The notes below the pieces were generated by a model. The model had not been told where the DNA came from, searched no databases, and worked only from the letters and a program-made list of their open reading frames with translations. A stretch of DNA of 64,000 bases from contig MPNW01000257.1 of the NCBI GenBank assembly GCA_011800805.1, positions 61,568-125,567 of the forward strand, in the 5' to 3' direction. The position numbers were made by a program, and so were the translations under genes. Within the stretch, counting starts at the first letter, position 1; every line of letters begins with the position of its first letter. Source of the stretch: Hirudo medicinalis (taxonomy: Eukaryota > Annelida > Clitellata > Hirudinida > Hirudinidae). This document shows, piece by piece, positions 46,501-60,500 of the stretch.

Positions 46501-49500
46501 TGGAATTCCAAACTGCAAAAAAGAGTATGTTTATTTGACATCTACCAATCCAATTCTCAGCAACCTAATTATGAGCAACGTTATTAAGTCCGGTAATAAA
46601 TAATTTGCCTTTAGTATTTTTGTAAATGTTCTTGAAAATACTTAAATAATCAAACATAACATATCACCTTTCAAGCATTGAGAAATTTTGCAGTGAAGAC
46701 AAAATGGCTGTTGAGTGAGCTTTTCTAAGCCTAGAGAGAGGAAGGAGATGATGATAGGGTTGGTAAATATTTCTCCGCTCAGTGATTAGTGAACTTATTT
46801 CTTCTGTTGTTGTTGATTCTGATGGATGTGCTTTTGATTGTTGTGGTATTTCTGCTTCTGACAACCTGCAAGACTTTGTTGAAGTATCTAATTATTCTGT
46901 TGTTTAATTTGATTTAAACATCAGCAATTTAATGGAAATTATGCATCACCAAGCACAACTGTTTATAATTAATTTGAATTAAATCAATTTTGACTAACAC
47001 TACACAAAATAGTACTTTATATTATCAAATTCACAATTAATTCAAAAAACAACATAATCGAATTGATGCTGATTTAAAGCTTCATAGATGCATAGCACAA
47101 TAAACTATACTTACATCCTGCCAAAGAATGACCTCAGCAATTTTGCATTCTTCTACTTTTTGCATCCAAAATTGAGGAGGGCTGAGTATTGGCTGATTGT
47201 TTGTAGTTAAGCAAAGTTGTCTCCTTCCTAGAATAGAAAGATCCAATTGATGGAGGTGAAGTTTGAACAGCAGAGATTTGAATGGTTCAGGAAGTACTGG
47301 ATGTTGATTTAACATGCATTTGATTTCCTTTCAAAAAAATTTAATAATCAATCCTTTATGTTTTAATCCAATATTGTTTTTGACTCAATTAATTATTTAA
47401 ATAGTTCAATAATATTCGAACAATCAGGTAAATTTATATATAATCATGAAGTTTTTAGAACCTTGCTAAAATTAATTTTCTAATTTAAGAAGAATGGCAC
47501 AAATGTGAAGATAAGCTCAATGGGTTGTGCTCCTGCATGCAATGGTAAAAACAACAAGTTGTTGTGTCATATTTGCAGCCCATCCTGCACCCCAAGTGTT
47601 GCTCTTGGGAAGGACTATATAAACAGTTGACAATTGCAGTGCTATCACATCCCATTTGGATGCATAAGGCACTAAAAGTGTTGCCTAATAACAAATGTGG
47701 CATTGCTAGTATGACTAACTTCGAGAAGTTCAATGGTTTTGTATGCAGGAGTTCCTTTGAAGGCATGAAGTAGAACTCCTCTGAAGAGAAATTGAACTTG
47801 CATGATCCAGTCGTCCGATGATTCGGCAAACTTCAGACCTTCCTTGCAACATTCAGCAGCATTCAAAGAAATTCGGAGCCATTGATCTACATGCTTTTTC
47901 TCTCCAATCTCACAATCCCCACTTTTCAGTTTATTTTTAACTGTTTGAACTGAATATATAAATCGTTGTATTAACAAGTTAATATATAATAGTTAAGTTA
48001 ATAACTCAAACAACTGTGATTTATGCTTACTATCAACTAGATTGCAGCATTCAACTTCTGCCAAGAGGGAATCAACAATTTCAAGGAGACAATTACTCCA
48101 TAGCACATTATCAAACATGGAGTCTTCAGGACTTTCAACTTGATTACCAGTTGATTTTAAACACAGAAACCTGTAATAAGAAAAATGATTTGGTGATGTT
48201 TTGATATTTTGACTTTGATCTCGAAAACATGTACTGAATAATTTATGCATTTAATGTGTTACATGTCTTATATGTATTTAATGACTAGTAATTAAAAAAC
48301 ATTTAAATATATGATTCTAAAATGCCCTAGCAACTTTCAAATAATAAATAGAAGAAAGTATGAGCTCATGTTACTTGAAATCTTACAGATTGATTAGCTT
48401 CATTGCAGTGCTGACTGTCATGGCAGACAATCTATTTTCTTGTTTTTGCAGCTGAATTTTAGACATAAGAAGCTTTGCACCAATGAAAATTTCAAATTCT
48501 GAGGTAGTAAGGCAAGTTAGATTTCTTTCCAATCCTGAAACTATTCCAGCAAAATCATCAAATCACAATGATGTGCTATTGTTAGAAGTAAGTTATTAAA
48601 TTTTAATGAAACATATTCAATAAAATAAAGATAAAATTTGTTGGCAACTTAAGTTAGATAATAGTAAATCTTTAATCATAAACAAAAGTCTACCAGTTCC
48701 TTCTGGAATGTCATTAGACACCAAATTGTTCATAATTGGTTTCAAAGTGTCTTCAGCAGTGTTTAACATCTTCTCTTTCAATTCATCTCCAAAATCAACA
48801 GTTTTTGACATAGTGTCACTTTCTGGTTCTTTTGAATTTGCTATTCAGTTTCATTAAAAGCGATTTTGTTTAAATTAATTAGCATTTATTTTATCAACCA
48901 GACATCATTCAGAATTCTCTTTCCAAAAAGAAATTGATTAATTTTTAAAAATGACATTCAAATTTTATCAAACAGAAACAGCTTGAATTTGTTTCATACC
49001 GAGCATATTATCATATTATATAGCATATTATCCTTTCACTTTTGCTCATGTTCTACCTTTTTTAAAGCTTCTCATGTTTGAAAGATTAGAAATAATTGAA
49101 ACACAAACTCACCTCTTATTTCTTTCTTTTTAATTAGAGTTTCTGGTGATGTTTCATTCCTATGAACTTCATTCCTACAACAACGGATCATCAAAAATGA
49201 AATACATTACATTTGATGATATTTTTTTGACTAACATTGAGAAATCAATAAAACTTGAGAGGTGGATGAGAATTTCTGCCTTCAAAAGAAAAAGTGAGCA
49301 ACAAAGGACTTCTCCATACACGGCCACTGCATCTTGAGACAAATTTGCCGATATAATTTGCTGAAGGATCTGCAAGGATTGTCATTTGAAATAAATATAA
49401 TACGAATTTATATAATCAACTGAAATATTAAGATAAAATTAATTTAATAAGTTACCATAAGTAAAAATACTACTTGATGTAAGTAATTATAAAAATCATT

Positions 49501-52500
49501 ATATCACCAACATTGGAATTTGTTTTTCCAGTAATTTTTTCAAAACATTTGAATTTCAAATCATCTGCATCATGATTATCAAGAGCACCATCATCTTCAT
49601 CTCCAATATCGTGAGGTTTGTTGAATATGTTTGGTGCTTCCATTCCTCTGAAGAGTTTGAGGAAGAGATGAATTGCATCAGCAAATAAGTTCATCCTCAT
49701 GAGGACTTGGACCCGCAATATCTGATTCTTGATATAAGGTCTTACATCATCAAAAACTTTTAGAGTGAAGTGCTCGTGCATCGTTACTAAAGGCAAAGAC
49801 TGGAATATTTTAAAGATACAATAAATTCTGATTATTGATTGAGTAATTATTTGATTTTATCTTTACGTTATAATTAAAACAATATTTTTACCAATGCATT
49901 GTATTGGTTACGATGAAGTGTTTTTATAGTATGCCAAAGAGCTTTTAGGAAAGTTCCAGGATTATAGTAATGTCTGAAATTTTGAAGTTTGTCCAATTCA
50001 GATTTAATATAAATTAATAGTAATTTATTATTTTGCTTAACTGAAACAAACAATCACATGTTCACATAAATCACCACTGAAGATTAAGTTATTTTTGGTA
50101 GAACTAATTCGATGAATAATTTACTAACGAGGCTAACTGAATAGAGTCCATAATGCTCAATTAAAGTAGACAAAAATATAAACAAAAATCTAATTTAATA
50201 GTTCATATTGTTTACAAATTCAAAGTACAAACATATCCTCGAAAATGTGTATGCCTCTCAGCAGATGGACATCCATAAGTTGCCTGGTTTGGCAGGACGA
50301 GTAATCGCAATCATACATTGGAAATATCAATGAAGTCCTGAGAAGAGCCTGCAAATGTAAAATTAAAACTAATAATTTGTTACTAAATAAATAAGAATAG
50401 CAAAGAAACCTTGAAGAAGTTTGCACCCATCAGGCAGCACTTGATTTGCTTTGTGGCATCATTACAATAGATGTACCTTGAAAATTCAAATAATTAATGC
50501 CAGCATAAATATGTCGGAATTTAAAAGAAACATCAGTCTCACAAAAGACCCAATAAGCCTTCATTAATTTTCGTCATGCAACTATTGTCAAACAAAATAT
50601 GACCAACTTTGTCAAGTGGAAAAGTGCCATTCCAGCTGTGATGCAGTTCCAAATTCCACAAACTTCCAGTAAAATATTCGACAAATCATCTGACTTAAAG
50701 AAGCTAGTATGAGCATTTTCAATACATTGTTGGAAGCCTTCATCAGTGGCTGAACAACATTTGGGGCTAATCTTCAGGTTGAAAATTATTCTCATCAAAT
50801 CTTTGTCCTCAAAGCAGATAAAACCTTCCTTCTGAATCAGAGTTTCTACAATCTCTAGCCACAACTTTTCTGATTTTCTGAAAAATTAATTAATTTTACA
50901 TCCACAGAACTTTTCAAAATGACATTTGTAATGTATTAAATAGCTGATATATTGTGACATGATAATGTGACAAATTTATTTTGGGAAAAAGCAGTTGAAA
51001 GTGAGTAAAAGAGAAGACATGTACAATGCTGCAGTAAGACTAAGTTATATTACAATATTATAACATCTGTAAAGTTGAACCATCTCAAGCCATCCATTGA
51101 AATGATTTATGGTAGTTGGGTATTTTTATAAACATCTAATTAATTTCAAAATGCATTCACCAATTAATAAAAGCATCTTTTAACATAAACAGAGTTTTAT
51201 CAGAAACTAACTTGCAATCTCCTTTAATAAGATACAAGTTTGCAAGCTCCAAAAGAGACTGATGCAGCAGATGAGCTGCCAGATTCTGGTCACATCTCAA
51301 CATGCCTGAAAAAAAAAATTTCGATAAGAGGATTATGTCAGCTGATATAATTTGATGTAATGATTTCATTATAAAAATGAAAAGCATTTTGTAGAAAAAA
51401 ATTACAAAATCAATATTAGTAAGTAACACACATCATTTCAACTCACAAAGTGTCTTCTCATAAGCTTTCAAAACATCCTGCAAACTGACAGATGATTGGC
51501 TGGGAAATGGATCAATTAAAAGTTGGGCTTTTGATTCAACTGCTGGTAAAGTTGGTAAAGTTGGGTTTGTATTTGATGATTTTGACTTGATTTCTGTAGG
51601 AGTAAATTTGATTTTTAATACTGCTAAAATAAATAAGTAAAACTATCAAGATAAATAATAAAAACTATTAATTAGGCTCCACATCTAATATCTATTATAT
51701 AAATCATTCCAATCTTCAAAATACTAACTGGCACCAACTCCAAGCAAATGCATGGCAAGCAACTTCCTGCAATGCCTAATGCACCTGATGGGGTAGGGTA
51801 TCATGGAAATGTGCTGCTCAAATTCTTTGTTGGTGAAACACAAATCAAGGGGAACAGATGACAGCTGCAAGGATCTTTTTCCTGATCAAAATTCAAACAA
51901 AATTGAAACCATTGCATTATTTAGATTCCACTGAATCTAAGATTGTTTAAAATGTAAAAATATGTAACAAAAAAAATTTTAAATAATATTTGTTGAATAA
52001 ATTAAATGAAACAAAACAGAAACTCTCAAGCATTACAGACCTGTTTGCCTTTTAGGGAAGGCATACACAACAAGATGCATACTGCAGTAGTCAACTGAGG
52101 AAATTGGAGTGTTGTTGTTGTGAGATATAGCAGCCTCAAGGTGAGGTTGACACTTTGGCATTCCTCCATTGAATTCAATCCTTTCCACTAAATTCTTCTG
52201 ACTAAACAAGATGACGGGCCCTAATATATCAGCCAGCCATCCACTGCATAAACGAAAATAGAACACATTGTAAGTATAAGGTGTTGAAAGTGATAAATGT
52301 AAGAAGTGAATGCCAAAGTGTCAACCTCATCTAGAAGCATTATTAATTCTATTCTGCATTAATGGTGGATTTTTTGTTGTGTTACATAAAAGAAACATCA
52401 GTCAAGAGAATGTAATCAATGTGTCTTTCAATTAATGTTTTTTTTTACAGAAAGGATGAGTGATTCACAGTAACAAGTTAAATAAATGATTGATTGACAT

Positions 52501-54473
52501 TGCAACAGCTACAAATAAAAATATTATCCAATAATACATAATAATACCCGTTGATGGCAGTTAGCTTGAGAGAAACATCGATGGCCTTTTCCCATTTCTT
52601 TCGGATGCACAGCATCTCAATGGTCCTCAATACAAATTTCTCAACAAATTTCAAATTCAGCGTAGAACCATCATCTTTCATAAAGTCAAATTTCCAGTTT
52701 CTATCCTTATTGTAGCAGGTCCCATTTCTCTTCAGAATTATGAGCATGTCTAAAAGACAATTTGATGCAATAAACACAGTCCTTGTAATGATCTTCAGAA
52801 GCTCATCATAGGTCATAGGCAAAGAAAGTGAATTGTCATTAAACAACAATGGTAAGGGAGGAGGAAAAAGTTCCAGCAGTTGTTTCGTTGCATTCCAAAG
52901 CTGAATGCAGCTGTTCTGAAGAATTATCCAATGTCCAAATCGGTGTGACAATACCTGGACAAACAAAAGGTAATCGGTAAAAAATGTTGATGCAGTTCAG
53001 CTGTTATTAGTGGGAGAAGGTAGTGCACAATAGCAAGTTAAATTCAAATTAGATTATAAAATTAAGCAATTAAATCAAGCATACAATTGCTCTGGTCAAT
53101 GCTTTCAGGCACTCATTGAGGTCACCATCCTCTTCTTGAGTATCCAGGACTTGCTTCTTCTCAAGGCTTATTTTTAATTTTTTTTTCTCCTTCAAGTCTT
53201 GGTCTTTGCCTATGATCTTTCCATCTTCTGCAGCTTTCTCCCCTAAAAATAAATTTAGTCCAGTCTATAAGCAATCTATTGGTATCTCATTATTTTACAG
53301 ATTACATTTTGCTGAACCAATAAATACATTTTTAAAGATATTTGAAGTTAACTGATGATATTAAATCTAATTAACTAATGACAACTTTGCACGCTAATGT
53401 ATTTGGGTATTTTGTCCAATCTTTTGTGAGCCTTGTTTATCCAAATGGGACATGAATGCACATTTTAATCAGTCTACCTACCCGAGGGTAGCCTGGCAGT
53501 GCAGGCTGTATTGCGAGCATGACACATTACGACAATTGCTGCCGCACGCAGGATTTTAACCTGCACGCCAGTAGTACTATAAATTGTGTTCATTTGGCAT
53601 CAATGAAAAGTAATAAGGTTTCATACCTATCATGGATTTCAATGAACCACTTAGAAAGTTGGAAGTACAGGTTTGCATCTTAGTTTTTAGAAATTGAAGT
53701 TTAGAAATGTTGAGGATGAAAGATGAACTTTCAATGTGACAATAATCTTCAACAATTGTTTGCATCCTAAAAATCAAAACCTTATAAACAAATGTTTAGA
53801 AAAATTAAGAGTAATTAATCATTTGATAAATTTCATTCATTGCTTATTTAATGAAAAGTTAGTTTCACAATTTTATATATAAAATGAATTTAAAAATTCA
53901 AAGCCAAACTTGGTGCAGTCTTTTTCAGAAGTAAGACGAAATTTCTTCAGAAATAGATTCAAGAGGACCAAACCATGGATTAAATTCATCTGAGAAATAA
54001 TTTTAAGGTACGTAATTAAATTTTGCTTAAAATGAAATAAAATAGTTATTACAATCACTAGCTAATTATTGCAATAACATTGATGCACAGGTACTTACCA
54101 TGCTCCTTGATTCAGATTGTCCCTTCATTATTGTTCTGAATTTCCTTCTTTTCAGTATTTGTTTATAAAGAGGTAGAAAAGAGTTTGTCAAGGCACCAGC
54201 CAGCTGATTGATTCAATTGAATAAAACACTTAGTAGGCTTCCTTACATCACAAATTAGTCAAGCAAAATAGCTTTATCGCTGTTACTGTTGTAAAAATAT
54301 GAATCAAGTAAATGATTGAAACACCTCAGTTAATCTATTGCTCCTCTCCTCTTCTGCATCACTATCCTGGTGTTTGAAAACATAAACATTGAACTATTTG
54401 TTGTAATACTATCCTCTACTTCGATACAATTATTAGAATGTAACTTGGAAAATAATTATCTAATACTAGTTAA

Positions 54474-54510
<37 letters not shown>

Positions 54511-57500
54511 CAACAACAACAAAAACAACAATAACAATAATAATAATAATCACCACAGCATGTAAGGGTGGGGATGAATAAAGAATGAATGACCTTAATT
54601 GCAGGAAGTTCCAGCTTATTCTTCTTCTTCAGTTGCATAATAATATCGCCTCGAGTTGACTTAAAAATTAATGAAGATTATTATTGGTAAAAATGACAAA
54701 TAATGATTTAAACAAAAAAATGAAACCGATTGGGGGCACTTGTAGGTGGTGAGTTCGTAGTACTTCACGTCATCATCAACTACTTCATCAGCATTGGACT
54801 TGGAGGAAGTCTTTGAATCTCTATCTTTCATTTTCTTTCCTTTCTTCTTTGGTTGTTTTTCTTCGTTCTCCTCTTTCTTTGATTCAGATTCTGACTTTGT
54901 TCTGAAGAATCACATCATACTCATCTAACTTGAAGAAATGAGTTAGCCAAATCATAAGAAAAGGAAATAAAATCCAATCTAAAAGCACTAAAATTAATGC
55001 TTTTCAAAAACCATAACAATCATAATTTCTTGGCTTTCAATTTGCTTAATCATTTGGTGTATTCGCAATTTTTCAAAAAAGTGTGAACAAATAATTACGT
55101 ATTTGCAAAGAATGCTGCATGCTTTTCACACCATTGCAGAACTTTGCTATATTCCTTCTCTTTCAATCCTTTTTGGCAAACTTTTACTAGGAGTTCTAAA
55201 TATCTTGCAGGCTTCTTAGTTCTAATCATCTGTATTTCTTCATAGGCCTCAGATGCTGACAAACTGTTTAGGAAAATATTCTCTACATTGTAGTTTAAGC
55301 CTCCTTCACCTGTTCAGAATACAATTTAGAAAATGTTATTAAAAAATTAATCAAACTATTCTCTGAGATTGATGAGTTCATTATTTCAAAGTTAAGTAAC
55401 TTGAAAATATTTTCAAAAGTCTGTGGAAATTCACACCTCCTTTAGAAGACTTTGCATGATTATTGCTAAAGTTTGTATTGAGTTTGACAATAGTCTTTAG
55501 ATGGGGTTCATAATTTGGTGAAATTAATCTCTGGCCCAACTCAACATAATAATTTGCCTTGTCTGAATCACCTTGTTTTCTTAAAAACTTAATTAAGAAA
55601 GCAAAGATTTAACTGGATTATTATTAAGAATTTATCAACAATCACATCATCGACAACAAATTATAAGATAACTTTGTTATTTAATTATTTAATTAAGATT
55701 ATAAGTTAATTTAACACTGATAAATTTATTTTGATGACACCAAAATTAAAAGAAAGACTAATCAAACCCTGGCAAGAAGATAGCAACAGTTTGTGACTAC
55801 ACCAGAAATATCTTGAGCAGCTTGCGAACCTCTGATGCATCTTGTCTTTCCTGGAATTCCCTCCAGTCCCTGGATGCATTTCATCATGACCTGCATTTCA
55901 ATCAAAAGCCAACAAATTCTTTATCATTGTAAATATATTAAACAATAGAATGACACATCCAGTTTCGAATGAATAAAATAATAAACCCAAAGTTGAAAAC
56001 ATCACTTTTTAAAATGCAGACAATCTTTAACATTTGATGAATTATCAATCATAAAATTCAGCAAAGCAAGTTGGCACTTTAACAGTTCACTTACAAAAGC
56101 TGTGGTTTCATTAAAAATTCTATGAGCAATCAATGGTGACAGCAGTTCATAGCACTGAAGAATGGCTTCCAAACAACGCAAAGGATCCTCAATCATTTGA
56201 CTCAGCTCAATGGAGAGCATGGACTTCTCACAAACTCTGAGACAGATGATCTTGAATGTTTAAACATTTTGTGATTTAATAATAAATAGGCGTTTTTTAA
56301 TAAGCATCAAATACTATCGGTGTTATGTTGTCGTAATTATATTAAAACTACTGAATTTCACTGAAACTTCAAGTGGATTTATGAATACCTGGCTAGCCTT
56401 TGATGTAATAACATGATCCAATGTTTGTCTTTCAATGTTAACAATCATCATCAGCACCATGAGTAGCATCTGCTTCTGAAGGTCTGATGTCCACTTGATT
56501 GCAGCAGGATTCAAACTTTTTAAGGGAATCATCATTACGATAATTACACAAAATAAGTACAAAATAGTACCACATTAGTCATCAAATAACGAAATAAAAT
56601 TCATAGAAATAATAATCTTGATGGTAAAAATAAATTGTGCCACAGAAATACTAATTTAAAACAATATTTTGCACATATTTTGTTTACATAAGAAAGTGCA
56701 ACAAACCAGTAGTTTGAGAAATGAAACTGAATGTTGTTCTCAATGTCAAAATTGTTTTCCTCAGTCATGTGAGGCTCCAAAATAAAATGCCGCCACACCT
56801 CCCTTGAAGCTTCTTCAAACACACTTTGACAACAAAGATCAAAAGCAACCTTAAGATAGACAATTGGAATTATTACATATTTATACGACTGGTAATTACA
56901 TTAATCTATTGTAATCTATTATACATATTATAATTAAAATATTTTAGAATCCACCTTTTATTCCTGCAGTTGGTCCAACACTGAACAATTATGGATTATA
57001 CATTTATTACATAAATACTAATAATATTATGATAATAATTATAGAAATAATATTCAAAATATTGACCCTGCTCAGATGAGACCAAGCCAGTAACGTTGAC
57101 ATTTGGTGTGAGACCTGAATTGGCTGGGTTGACCTTCCTATTTTCTGACCAATCAAATTTCCTTTGAAGTCGTAAGCACCAAGTGCAAACACATACTTCT
57201 CACCCAATGTCAGTCCAGTGACATGAAAAATGGGTTTTAATGGTGAGATCTGATGAGAGAGCAACAACTAATTACAAATGACTTATATTAAACAAAATAA
57301 TTAAGTAATAAAATTACAAAAATTCAATGTAAGAATTAAAGATCTGTTTAAGACTTTCTAAAAAAAAATCCTGTAGCCAACTCACAGCAACACCGCATCC
57401 GGGTAAATTGTTATCGATGACTCGAGCATTTTGAATTGTTGGAGTTGCAAGGCATCCAAACAATTTATAGCAAACAACCTGAAGATTTAAATAGATCTAA

Positions 57501-60500
57501 AGAAATGTGTATAATTATTTGATTCATTGATATTGATGCTTAGTTGTAGAAAATTATCCTCAACAATCTCAATGGAATGGAACTTCTTGTGAATAACCAG
57601 TTAACCATTACAAGAATTTATCTCTTAGACAATGTCTTGCAATATGAAAATTGTGATATTAGTAACAATAACCCTACATGAACAATAATGAACAATATAA
57701 TGATAATATAATAATAATGCCAGTAAACAATATCGACGCATCTACCTGTGAACAATCTCGAGGAGTGAAGGGTGCCGCCACAAAGGTCAGAGAGTTATCA
57801 GATCTGTCGAGTAAGACAGGAGGAAGTGGAACAACTGATGGGAAGGTGAAGGAGGAATGGTTGAGAGCTTCATTTGTGAGACTCATCTTGTGCAGACTTT
57901 TGGATGCTTTCTGATTGCAACAAAATTAGTTCAGCTTACATTCCTTAAATCACTTTAAATTATTATGATAAAATAAAATTGTTAAATTTTAAGAAATTAT
58001 CAGTTGTTTTCAAAATTCTGAAAAATCAAATTAGATTAAATTGCTTTGAGCTGACAATATGTTTATCCGACAGAAGAAACCCTATTGGTTGTGAGCAATG
58101 TGCCTCACAAGCCCTTGACATTATTGACCCTCTTGAGTATTTTTTCATTATTTAGCATTTTTCCAGTTGGAATACTTTGTTAACATCAACAAATGTCAAT
58201 TGAGGTATTCAATTTACATTCAAGAGTTCTCTCCTTCTGCTAGGAGTTCTTGGACTGTTTACTTGCAGGAAGGAGGCCTGAGTCATGAGATGGAAGGCTT
58301 TCTGGAGGTTGGTGCCACCGAGAATTTTGTTCGCATCTGAATATTCATTAACGACTAAAGTTTACAAAAAAATGCATATTTTAATGTAACCTACTTATCA
58401 CGAACAATGAGTTGATCAATAAAAATTACAACAGTTTATATTTTTATTTGAGAAGAAGAATTCATGCTAAGATGGCAACATTACAAATAAACTCAAACTT
58501 GATGGAGTCTTAAGATGGGACACTTTGGTGGAAATTCTCACAAAATGGAAGAGCATCTCAGTGTGAATGTCCATCAAGTCAATATTCAGTTTTTGAAATT
58601 CAGCCTTCATTTCATTTCCATTTTCCATTTCTCTGGAATTACAGTCCTTGAAACTCTGTGAAATGTTTTTATTGAATTTTTAATTGTTCAAGTTTGCATT
58701 TCTGTTTTAACTTCTAGCAGGATCAATTTAAAATATCATGTCATTTTTTTACCGTAATAAAATTTATTTTTGCTATATTATTACAATTGACTTGTAACAA
58801 GTCTCATAAAAACCTCAATTTCATAAAAATCTGCATCGAGAGAAAATGAACGACGAGCAGAAGAAATCATCGTGATGCCATCTTCCAACACCTGGTAAGA
58901 ACTTGACAGGTAATCCACTGAGTTTTTGGTTAGATCCTTAAAGTTGTGCACAATATCTGTACAAAATGGAATTCTAATTGTAAATCATAAAAAGAAATTT
59001 ATGAAGCATGCATATGGCCAAATTTTAATTTAATCCTAATGATCCCTTAATTTGAAAATAATTATTAAACCTCCCATTTCGCTAACAAAAAATAATAAGA
59101 AAAACATTAATGAAAAATTAAACTTTAATTCATTTACCTTCTTCAATCCTTTCAAAATAGAAAACATTATCAGGACAAATGTGCAACAATTAAGAGCACT
59201 AGCAATCATAAACACGAGATAAAAATAAATTCACCAGATCTATGTTGATTCTCAGGGAAATAGCAAGAGAAAGCTTCGAGGATGAGTGCCAATGTAAGAC
59301 AAAGTTCAGCTACAAGGAGAGGTTCATGGTTCTCCATGGTACACAACTCAAACATGTTCTTCATCTTCATCATCAACTCCATCCACTTTTCAATCGTAAT
59401 TTTTATATTTAATATAATCTATCCAAACAGATTAATTAATTAAGATCATTATTATTTTATATAATTAGTTATTATTAATAATTATTATAATTACAATCCT
59501 AAAAATTATCCAAACCTTGTAGAGAATCCAGTTGGCTTCAATCAATTTGATTATCCTGTTGAGAGATTCTTTGTTGTTGAACACCACATTTGGGTTCTGA
59601 GGATGGATGAATTTCCTACATCTCACCCAAACCATTATTGTTGCATCGACCAACATATACATGTCTACTCCACAATCCTTCTGCTATGAATGGGTAAAAT
59701 TTTTATTTGAAATTTGGGAAAATATATCATTATTTTATAAATACAACGCACAAATTTGTCTCTCTACAAGTTGCTACATTAATATATTGTGTTTTAATTT
59801 GTATTCATTTCTTTGAGGCTCCAAACATTTTAGCATTATTCATCATTTGTATTGTTTGGTTTTTTCTCAGCACAGCACTGGTTGAGATTTCATTGATTTC
59901 ATTCAGAAAGCCTGAGCAACTATGAGTAAACTAAGTAATCATTAACTCACATTATAAAACTTCTGTGTGTATTCAAACATCACTTCAACAAGACAACAAA
60001 GATCTTGTTCAATACCTATGTATAGAAGAAACGAAAATGATAGAAAAAAATTGAAATTTCCAAAATTTGGACTTTTGAATGTTCATGAATGGTTTTGTTT
60101 CCCTTCTCACCTATGTACAACTGTTCAGGATTGTTCTTTCCTACTCCCCTCCTCATGGTGATCTTGTCCACAAGTTTTACAATCTCCAACTCCAAGGCCA
60201 GCTTCTTGTGGATCATTTCCTCTGATGCCTAAAATTATAAAGAAATCTGTCAAATTGAGCTGATATTGTTGTATAATTAGTATTTATTGAAAAAAATAAA
60301 ATTTAACTTTAAAATTTAAAATTTAATATAAAATTGAAATTTAATTACCTTGAGCAAGTCCAAGGTTTTGTGAATCCAAACATTGAAGATCTCAAACTTT
60401 TCATAATTAAAAGCAAGCTTCACAAATTCTGCCACATCTGACAGACAAACTCCATTTTTACCTTAAATAACAAAAACAAGTTTTAAATGATTTTTAAATA

